DNA of 10,836 nucleotides, taken from assembly GCA_946626535.1 (NCBI GenBank), contig CAMOUK010000039.1, positions 1 through 10,836 of the forward strand, given 5' to 3'. Source of the DNA: an uncultured Caryophanales bacterium. Lineage in GTDB: Bacteria; Bacillota_I; Bacilli_A; Acholeplasmatales; Anaeroplasmataceae. The notes under the pieces were generated by a model that was not told where the DNA came from, made no database searches, and was given only the letters and a program-made list of their open reading frames with translations. Of this stretch, positions 4,492-10,836 are shown piece after piece. A program made the translations under genes and the position numbers. Position 1 is the stretch's first letter; each line of letters opens with the position of its first letter.

Positions 4492-7098
4492 ATGGGATTA
4501 AAAAAGTTATTTGATTCTGGTAGAAGAGAAATGAAAAGATGCGAAAAGCTTGCATATAAAATTGAAGCTTTAGAACCAGAAATTCAAAAATTAAGTGATG
4601 AAGAATTAAAGCATAAAACCGTTGAATTGAAGGAACAATTAAAAAACGGTAAAACTTTAGATGATATATTAGTAGAGGCTTACGCTGTAGCTAGAGAGGC
4701 TGCGTTCCGTGTTACTGGTATGAAGGCATTCCATGTTCAGTTAATTGGTGCATGTGCTATTCATGGTGGTAATATCGCAGAAATGAAAACAGGTGAAGGT
4801 AAAACATTAACTGCTGTCTTCCCTGCATATTTAAATGCACTATCAGGTGATGGTGTTCATATCGTTACTGTTAACGAATATCTAGCAGGCCGTGAAGCTA
4901 ATGGTCAAATTGGTGAAATTTATAAATTCTTAGGCTTAACAGTTGGTTTAAACTTAAGAGAATTAGATAGACAAGGTAAGCAAGCTGCATATTCTTGCGA
5001 TATCATGTATTCTACAAACTCAGAATTAGGCTTCGACTACTTAAGAGATAATATGGTTCCATCATATGAAGAAGTAGTTCAAGTTAAGGGTTTAAATTAT
5101 GCTATCATCGATGAAACTGACTCTATCTTAATTGATGAAGCAAGAACACCACTTATCATTTCTGGTCCAACTAAGGATGATAATGGCTTATATGAAAGAG
5201 CTAATGCTTTTGTAAAGGCTTTAAATAAAGATGATTACAATATCGATATTGAAACTAAAACTATCGCTTTAAGTGAAGAAGGTATTAAGAAGGCTGAAAA
5301 GTTCTTCAATGTTGATAACATTTATGACTATGAGCATACAGCAATAGTTCATAGAATTAATAATGCCTTAAGAGCTTGGTACATATTTGAAAATGGTAAG
5401 GAATATGTAGTTCAAGATGGTGCAGTATTAATCGTTGATGCTTCAACAGGTCGTATCCTAAAGGGAAGACAATTCTCAGAGGGCTTACACCAAGCTATTG
5501 AAGCTAAAGAGGAAGTTGAAATTAAAAAGGAAACTATCACAGTTGCTACTATTACATATCAAAACTTCTTTAGAATGTATAAAAAGCTATCTGGTATGAC
5601 AGGTACTGCAAAAACTGAGGAAGAAGAATTTATCGATATCTACAACATGTATGTTGTTGAGGTTCCAACTAATAGACCTGTAATAAGAGTTGATGCTCCA
5701 GATTTACTATTCTTAAATTCAAAATATAAATTTAAGGCATTAGTAGAAGAAATTAAGGAACGTCATGCTAAGGGTCAACCAGTACTAATTGGTACTGCAA
5801 ACGTTGAAACATCTGAACTTGTTCATGAAATGCTAGTTAAAGAAAATTTACCACATGAGGTATTAAATGCTAAGAATAATGAACGTGAAGCTGAAATTAT
5901 CGCTCATGCTGGTGAAATTGGTGCTATTACACTTTCAACTAACATGGCAGGACGTGGTACCGATATTAAGCTAGCTCCTGGTGTTGCAGAGCTTGGTGGC
6001 CTTGCAGTATTAGGTTCTGAAAGATTTGAATCTAGACGTATTGATAACCAGTTAAGAGGTCGTGCTGGACGTCAAGGTGACCCTGGTTATTCAAGATTCT
6101 TTATTTCAGCAGAGGATGAATTAATCGAACGTTTCGGTGGCGATTCATTTAAGAATAGATTAGCATACATCATTAGAACAATGTCTGATGGTGATGAGGA
6201 TAAAGCACTTGAATCTAAGATGCTAACAAAGCTTGTTACAATGGCTCAAACTAAGATTGAAGGTATTAACTTCGATAGCCGTAAGAATATCTTAAAGTAC
6301 GATGATGTAATCCGTCGTCAAAGAGAAACATTCTACCGGGAGCGTCAACAAGTTATTAAAGCTGAAAAGCTAGAAGAATTACTAAAGAAATTGATGAATT
6401 CATCAATTAGAGATATCGTTGAAGCATTCGTAGAAGAAGGTAACTTCGATGATGGTAAGGTTGCAAATGCATTTAATACAAAATACTTTAGACCTAATAT
6501 GGTTGATGTAAATGTAATCGCTGGCTATGAGGATGATGAAGATATTATTAAATATCTATCTGAAGTTGCTTGTAAGGATTGGGATATGCGTTATAACGGT
6601 TTTAAGACTGAACTTGATAGAGTAATCCCTGAGCAAATTAAGGCTGAAGATCCTCAAGTTGTTGAAAAGAATATGCAATTCTTCATTAAGAGAATTATTC
6701 TACCTATCTTAGATAGAAACTGGAGAGAGCACATCGATGAAATGGCAGGCTTTAGACAAGGTATCGGTCTACAATCATATGCTCAAAAGGACCCTCTTGA
6801 AATTTATCAAAGAGAAGGTTATGAGAAGTTCAAACGTTTAATGAGAAAGATTAATGAAGAAATCTTAGTAACTGCAATGCATACTGGTATGCAAATTAGA
6901 AGACCTGATGTTGTAAATGAGCCAAAGGATGAAGATACAATGAAGGGCTTATCTACAAACCAAGATATGTCAACAGTTAATAAGCAACAACCTGTAAGAA
7001 ACGACAACAAGAAATTCGCAAACGTTGGTCCAAATGAACCATGTCCATGTGGATCAGGCTTAAAGTTTAAGTTCTGTCACGGTTTAAAACAAAGATAA
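4492..7098 (+). CDS. secA: SecA preprotein translocase ATPase
   Basis: An 868-residue motor that uses ATP to drive secreted proteins through the SecYEG channel; it cycles between cytosol and membrane. Visible parts in order: MGLKKLFDSGRREMKRCEK start; Walker A MKTGEGKT (98-105); Walker B DETD (207-210) followed by SILIDEARTPLIISG; the preprotein-binding region (about 220-370); KLSGMTGTAKTEEEEF; NMAGRGTDIKL (484-494) and RGRAGRQGDPG (522-532) of the second helicase domain; the scaffold/helical region with NWREHIDEMAGFRQGIGL (743-760); a charged linker; and a C-terminal SEC-C zinc motif C851, C853, C862, H863. Length fits Bacillus SecA plus a slightly longer tail. The Walker B threonine (usually DEVD) is a mild variation. 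The ATG at 4492 gives the canonical N-terminus; an in-frame TTG at 4423 would add 23 unrelated residues and coincides with the -35 box. Confidence 0.98.
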   Translation: MGLKKLFDSGRREMKRCEKLAYKIEALEPEIQKLSDEELKHKTVELKEQLKNGKTLDDILVEAYAVAREAAFRVTGMKAFHVQLIGACAIHGGNIAEMKTGEGKTLTAVFPAYLNALSGDGVHIVTVNEYLAGREANGQIGEIYKFLGLTVGLNLRELDRQGKQAAYSCDIMYSTNSELGFDYLRDNMVPSYEEVVQVKGLNYAIIDETDSILIDEARTPLIISGPTKDDNGLYERANAFVKALNKDDYNIDIETKTIALSEEGIKKAEKFFNVDNIYDYEHTAIVHRINNALRAWYIFENGKEYVVQDGAVLIVDASTGRILKGRQFSEGLHQAIEAKEEVEIKKETITVATITYQNFFRMYKKLSGMTGTAKTEEEEFIDIYNMYVVEVPTNRPVIRVDAPDLLFLNSKYKFKALVEEIKERHAKGQPVLIGTANVETSELVHEMLVKENLPHEVLNAKNNEREAEIIAHAGEIGAITLSTNMAGRGTDIKLAPGVAELGGLAVLGSERFESRRIDNQLRGRAGRQGDPGYSRFFISAEDELIERFGGDSFKNRLAYIIRTMSDGDEDKALESKMLTKLVTMAQTKIEGINFDSRKNILKYDDVIRRQRETFYRERQQVIKAEKLEELLKKLMNSSIRDIVEAFVEEGNFDDGKVANAFNTKYFRPNMVDVNVIAGYEDDEDIIKYLSEVACKDWDMRYNGFKTELDRVIPEQIKAEDPQVVEKNMQFFIKRIILPILDRNWREHIDEMAGFRQGIGLQSYAQKDPLEIYQREGYEKFKRLMRKINEEILVTAMHTGMQIRRPDVVNEPKDEDTMKGLSTNQDMSTVNKQQPVRNDNKKFANVGPNEPCPCGSGLKFKFCHGLKQR

Positions 7099-7105
7099 TC
7101 AATTT

Positions 7106-7132
7106 AGAAATCACCTCGCGTGATTTCTTTTT
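7106..7132 (+). terminator. intrinsic terminator after secA
   Basis: AGAAATCAC (7106-7114) and GTGATTTCT (7120-7128) form a perfect 9-bp stem with a CTCGC loop, followed by TTTT (7129-7132). It begins 8 bases after the secA stop. Only 15 bases separate it from the next ATG, so the downstream gene relies on read-through or on a promoter within secA that I could not identify. Confidence 0.87.
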
Positions 7133-7147
7133 ACTAAAGGGAAAATT

Positions 7148-10015
7148 ATGAAAAATTATACATTAATAGAAACTAAATACATTGATGAAATAGAATCAGA
7201 AATCAATGTTTATAGCCATAATAAAACAAAAGCTAGAGTATGTACAATTAAAAATAATGATGATAATAAGGTGTTTTTAATTGGTTTTAGAACTCCAGCA
7301 ATTAACAATTGTGGTTTAACACATATTTTGGAGCATTCAGTATTATGTGGCTCAAAAAAATATCCTGTAAAAGATCCATTTGTTGAATTATTAAAGAGCT
7401 CTTTAAATACATTTTTAAATGCTTTTACATTTCCAGATAAGACATGCTACCCTGTAGCTAGCCAAAATTTAAGCGATTTTAAGAATTTAATGGATGTATA
7501 TTTAGATGCAGTATTTCATCCTGCAATCTATGAACATGAAGAAATTTTTAGACAGGAAGGCTGGCATTATCATATTTTAGATGAAAATGAGCCTATAACC
7601 TATAATGGTGTTGTTTATAATGAAATGAAGGGAGCCTTCTCAAATCCATCTGATATAGTAACAAGATTAGTAGGACAATATTTATTCCCTGATACATCAT
7701 ATGGATTTGAATCTGGAGGAGATCCTAAATATATTCCAGATTTAGATTATAATGAATTTTTAAATTTCCATTCGAAATATTATTCTCCATCTAATTCATA
7801 TATTTATATATATGGTAATTTAGATATGGAAGAAAGATTAGATTATTTAGATAAAGAGTATTTATCAAAATATGATTATATAGATTTTGATACAACATTA
7901 AAGGATCAAAAGCCATTTAAAAAGCCAGTATATGCTTCAAGCACATACGCTCTTCAACAAAACGAGTCATTAGATAATAAAGATTTCTTAACATATAATG
8001 TGGCTTTACCTTCAAAGCTAGAAATGCTAGAAAAGTCAGGCTTATCAATTGTTGTTAACGCACTATTTAATGTTCCAGGTGCACCTTTAAAACAAAAGAT
8101 AATTGATAAGGGCTTAGCTGATGATGTAGAAGCATATTTTGAAACAGAGCTTTATCAATCAATGCTATCAATAAAGCTTTCAAATTCAAATAAAAATAAA
8201 TTTGATGAATTTATTAAATTAATAGATGATGAATTTGACTCATTAACTAAGAAGCTAGATAAAGATTTAATCGCTTCAGTATTAAAATTCTATTCATTTA
8301 AATCTAGAGAAAAATTATTCTCTATGCGCTTTCCAAAGGGCTTATCTGTAATTTTAGGAAGCCTTGCAACATGGTTATATGATGATAAGGATGCATATAG
8401 TGCACTAGAAGAAATTAAATATTATGATGAATTAAACAATAAACTAAATACAAATTATTTTGAAGAATTAATTAATAAATATTTTGTATTAAATAATCAT
8501 AAGGCTTATATTTCACTTGTTGCTTCACACGAAGCATCAAAGGAAGCTGATGAAGAATTAAAGCAAAAGCTTGAAGCGTTTAAGAATAGCCTATCAAAGG
8601 AAGAATTAAAAGCTTTAGTTGAAAAGAATAAGAAGCTAATTGAATATCAAAATAGTGGAGATACTAAAGAAGCTTTAGCAACTCTTCCAAAATTAAAGCT
8701 ATCTGATATTTCAAGAGAGCCTATTTGGGGTAATTTAGAAAAGAAGGATAATTATTTATTCTCAAATTATAATACTAATGGTATTTCATACGTTTCATAT
8801 TATTTTGATGTAACTAATATGGAAGATGATGATGTTAAATATTTATCATTATATTCTAATTTATTTGCTAAAATACCTACAAAGAATAAATCATATTTAG
8901 ATATATCAAATTATATATTAAATAATGCTGGTGAATTTAGTAGCGAATTTAACGTATTTACTACATCAAATGGTGAAGTAAAAAAATATTTTAGAATATA
9001 TTTTTCATGCTTAACAAAAGATGTCGATAAATTAAATGAATTCTTAAAAGAAATATTAAATGAAACTAATTTTGATGATGAAAAGAGTTTAATTGAACGT
9101 ATTACGGAAATAAAGATTCAATCTGAACAATCAATATCTTATAGTGGTCATGTTTTTGCAGCTAATAGAGCTTATTCAAAAATTAATCTAGAATTCTATT
9201 ATAAGGATTTAGTAAGTGGCTTAAGCTATATTGATTTTGTTAATGAAGTAATTAAGAATTTTGATTCATTAAAATCTAATTTAATTAACAAACTAAAGAA
9301 TGCTAAAAATTATTTTGGTAATAATAATTCTATAGTTGGATTTGTTGGCTCAAATGAAGATTTAGCATCAGCAAAGAATAACATTAATTCATTTGTTTCA
9401 TCACTTAATAATGTTACATTAAATGGTAAAACTAAATTTAATTTAGTATATGAAGCAGAAGCTATTAAGACAGCATATAATGTAAATTATAATGCTTTGG
9501 TAAGTAAGGTTAATAATAAATATAATGGTAAATTAATATTACTTGCTCAAATCCTATCTTATAATTATATGTGGCAAAATATTAGAGTTTTAGGTGGCGC
9601 ATATGGAGCCTTCATTAGATTTGATCAAAATGGCTATATTCAGCTTGGAAGCTATAGAGATCCTAACTTAAAGAAAACTTATGAAACATATAATAATATA
9701 ATAGAATATATTTCAAAGCTTGATTTAACAGATGAAGAACTATTGAGCTTTAAGATTGGTGCTATGTCTAACTTAAATATGGTTATGCATAATAAGGATT
9801 TAGGTGCTTATATGCAAAAGAACTATTTAATGGGAAGAACATATGATGCCTATAAGAATGTAATTGAAGAATTATTAAATGCTGACTTAAATTCATTAAA
9901 GGTAGTATATAAGGATTTAGATTTTACTAAATCATCAAAGGCTACATTAGGTAATGAAAAAAATATTGAGGAAAATCTTGATTTATTTAATAAAATTAGA
10001 AATCTAGGTGTTTAA
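7148..10015 (+). CDS. M16C zinc metallopeptidase, PreP/insulinase family
   Basis: A 955-residue protein matching the single-chain M16C peptidases (presequence protease/PreP type), which form a closed chamber and degrade peptides. The inverted zinc motif HILEH gives H59, E62 (general base) and H63; the third ligand is E159 in GVVYNEMKG. Just after the first motif are SVLCGSKKYPVKDPF and the LNTFLNAFTFPDKT stretch, both typical of the family. The second half carries the substrate-binding Arg/Tyr pair R813 and Y819 in IRVLGGAYGAF, followed by GSYRDPNLKKTYE. The middle third corresponds to the M16C-associated domain. There is no signal peptide, so it is probably cytosolic and may recycle peptides; placement after secA suggests, but does not prove, a link to signal-peptide turnover. 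AAAGGG (7136-7141) precedes the ATG. All catalytic residues are present. Confidence 0.93.
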   Translation: MKNYTLIETKYIDEIESEINVYSHNKTKARVCTIKNNDDNKVFLIGFRTPAINNCGLTHILEHSVLCGSKKYPVKDPFVELLKSSLNTFLNAFTFPDKTCYPVASQNLSDFKNLMDVYLDAVFHPAIYEHEEIFRQEGWHYHILDENEPITYNGVVYNEMKGAFSNPSDIVTRLVGQYLFPDTSYGFESGGDPKYIPDLDYNEFLNFHSKYYSPSNSYIYIYGNLDMEERLDYLDKEYLSKYDYIDFDTTLKDQKPFKKPVYASSTYALQQNESLDNKDFLTYNVALPSKLEMLEKSGLSIVVNALFNVPGAPLKQKIIDKGLADDVEAYFETELYQSMLSIKLSNSNKNKFDEFIKLIDDEFDSLTKKLDKDLIASVLKFYSFKSREKLFSMRFPKGLSVILGSLATWLYDDKDAYSALEEIKYYDELNNKLNTNYFEELINKYFVLNNHKAYISLVASHEASKEADEELKQKLEAFKNSLSKEELKALVEKNKKLIEYQNSGDTKEALATLPKLKLSDISREPIWGNLEKKDNYLFSNYNTNGISYVSYYFDVTNMEDDDVKYLSLYSNLFAKIPTKNKSYLDISNYILNNAGEFSSEFNVFTTSNGEVKKYFRIYFSCLTKDVDKLNEFLKEILNETNFDDEKSLIERITEIKIQSEQSISYSGHVFAANRAYSKINLEFYYKDLVSGLSYIDFVNEVIKNFDSLKSNLINKLKNAKNYFGNNNSIVGFVGSNEDLASAKNNINSFVSSLNNVTLNGKTKFNLVYEAEAIKTAYNVNYNALVSKVNNKYNGKLILLAQILSYNYMWQNIRVLGGAYGAFIRFDQNGYIQLGSYRDPNLKKTYETYNNIIEYISKLDLTDEELLSFKIGAMSNLNMVMHNKDLGAYMQKNYLMGRTYDAYKNVIEELLNADLNSLKVVYKDLDFTKSSKATLGNEKNIEENLDLFNKIRNLGV
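10006..10010 (+). promoter_or_regulatory. ribosome binding site inside the peptidase gene end
   Basis: AGGTG lies in the last codons of the peptidase gene, 6 nt before TTG 10017. It supports TTG 10017 as start over the overlapping GTG at 10008, which has no purine-rich site before it. Translation of the two genes is probably coupled. Confidence 0.5.
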
Positions 10016-10016
10016 T

Positions 10017-10814
10017 TTGACTAAGGAAGAAAAGAAATTATTAAAGCTAGAAAAGAAAAATGAAAAATTAAATAAGGAAGAACAAAAGGAAGAAAAGAAG
10101 CTAGAAGAATATAATCAAAACGCTCCAAAAAGAATTAAAAAGAAAAAGAAAAGAGAGCTTCATAGACAAATAAATGAAGCTCCTAAAAGAAGCGTTTTAG
10201 AAGAAATAGGTAATGCAGTAAGCCATGGTGTAGGTGCAGTCTTTGCCATTGTTGCACTAATTTTAATGCTTACACATACAAATACAGGCTTAGGTATTGC
10301 AGCATCTATTATTTATGGCGTATGTATGTTTATGACTATGATTAATTCATGTCTATATCATGCATTTAGAGGTGGCTCAACAGTTAAAAGAATTTGGAGA
10401 AGATTTGATTATTCTGCAATCTATCTTTTAATTGGTGGAACATTTGCTCCTCTATTCTTAATCTTCTTAGAACAGTATAATTCAACACTTGCTATTACAC
10501 TATTTATATTACAATGGGTTGTAATTGTATTTGGTATAACTATGAATGGTGTATTTGGACCAGGAAGAATAAAGGTTTTAAATTATATTTTATATTTCGC
10601 AGTAGGCTGGAGTGGTATAGTATTTATTCCTTTTTTCATCAACTATAATATGACATTATTAATATATATATTAGTTGGTGGAATAGTTTATACTTTAGGA
10701 ATGATACCTTTTGCTTTCAAGAAGATAAAGGTAACACATTTTATATTCCATTTAGTTATATTAATCGCATGTGTAATACAATTTAGTGGTATATTTATTT
10801 GTTTATATTGTTAA
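10017..10814 (+). CDS. haemolysin III/PAQR-family membrane protein with lysine-rich N-terminal extension
   Basis: A 265-residue protein in two parts. Residues 1-58 are highly charged (Lys/Glu, with a KKKKK run near 41-45) and likely helical. From about 60 on, it matches the YqfA/YplQ-type haemolysin III family (PAQR superfamily), with seven predicted membrane helices: EEIGNAVSHGVGAV, then SCLYHAF, FDYSAIYLLIGGTFAP and a last THFIFHL. The zinc-site residues of the PAQR fold are present as S111, H115, D131, H241 and H245, which fits a metal-dependent membrane hydrolase; family members are linked to membrane lipid homeostasis, and the haemolysin name is historical. The start is uncertain: TTG 10017 has AGGTG 6 nt upstream, while GTG 10008 would overlap the peptidase by 8 nt and add three residues. 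It is almost certainly co-transcribed with the peptidase. Confidence 0.88.
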   Translation: MTKEEKKLLKLEKKNEKLNKEEQKEEKKLEEYNQNAPKRIKKKKKRELHRQINEAPKRSVLEEIGNAVSHGVGAVFAIVALILMLTHTNTGLGIAASIIYGVCMFMTMINSCLYHAFRGGSTVKRIWRRFDYSAIYLLIGGTFAPLFLIFLEQYNSTLAITLFILQWVVIVFGITMNGVFGPGRIKVLNYILYFAVGWSGIVFIPFFINYNMTLLIYILVGGIVYTLGMIPFAFKKIKVTHFIFHLVILIACVIQFSGIFICLYC

Positions 10815-10820
10815 AAAATG

Positions 10821-10836
10821 AAAAAAGGGATAGCTC
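10821..10836 (+). terminator. probable left half of a terminator, cut by the window edge
   Basis: An A6 tract followed by GGGATAGCTC begins a few bases after the last stop codon. Other terminators here (such as 3233-3259) have this A tract plus GC-containing arm design, so a matching GAGCTATCCC and T run would be expected just beyond the edge. An ATG at 10818 opens the same stretch but has no ribosome site before it. Confidence 0.4.

Noticed and set aside
6819..7010. Minus-strand open stretch of 63 codons
   Set aside because: It is antisense to the secA 3' end and has no initiation signal.
7066..7099. GATAAT (7094-7099) as a -10 box for the peptidase gene
   Set aside because: No acceptable -35 box lies 16-18 bp upstream, and the secA terminator would follow directly.
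10818..10836. ATG 10818 as the start of another gene (MKKGIA...)
   Set aside because: There is no ribosome binding site, and the A tract plus GGGATAGCTC fits the left arm of a terminator better; only six codons are visible.
1..10836. Defence island, prophage, transposon, CRISPR or toxin-antitoxin system
   Set aside because: All long frames are accounted for by housekeeping or common membrane families. I saw no transposase, integrase, terminal inverted repeats, spaced direct repeats or small paired genes.

Overview
The window looks like chromosomal DNA from a very AT-rich, low-GC Gram-positive bacterium. Strong AAGGAG-type ribosome binding sites, TATAAT/TTGACA-like promoters, many A-tract/T-tract intrinsic terminators and Bacillus-type gene content point to the Bacilli/Erysipelotrichia side of the Firmicutes, near the Mollicutes. 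Tryptophan is written TGG and no TGA occurs inside the reading frames, so this is the standard bacterial code rather than the Mycoplasma code. All eight complete genes end in TAA or TAG. The GC impression is by eye and not computed.

Layout. Positions 1-57 may hold the last codons of a gene entering from the left, followed by a terminator (71-96). A convergent minus-strand gene (181-1482) encodes an ArsB/NhaD-type ion permease with its own terminator (112-161) and promoter (1504-1531). A divergent promoter (1631-1659) starts the plus-strand run: lemA (1686-2264), then a DUF3137 membrane protein (2314-3249), the usual LemA partner. Next come a short zinc-ribbon protein resembling the N-terminal part of ComFC (3298-3666), hpf for long-form ribosome hibernation factor (3846-4370) and secA (4492-7098). 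The order comFC-like, hpf, secA matches the comF-yvyD(hpf)-secA neighbourhood known from Bacillus subtilis and supports all three calls. After secA come a cytosolic M16C zinc metallopeptidase of the PreP type (7148-10015) and, overlapping or nearly touching it, a haemolysin III/PAQR-family membrane protein (10017-10814).

Transcription. An intrinsic terminator follows lemA, the DUF3137 gene, hpf and secA, and good promoters precede lemA, hpf and secA. Most genes are therefore probably short transcription units with some read-through, not one operon. hpf has a predicted leader of about 135 nt containing a 13-bp hairpin whose loop can pair with downstream sequence (a potential pseudoknot).

Most of the window is core housekeeping sequence. 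I see no mobile element, CRISPR array, tRNA, rRNA or defence system. The points most worth checking are the hpf leader RNA, the truncated ComFC-like gene beside it, and the lysine-rich N-terminal extension on the haemolysin III-like protein.
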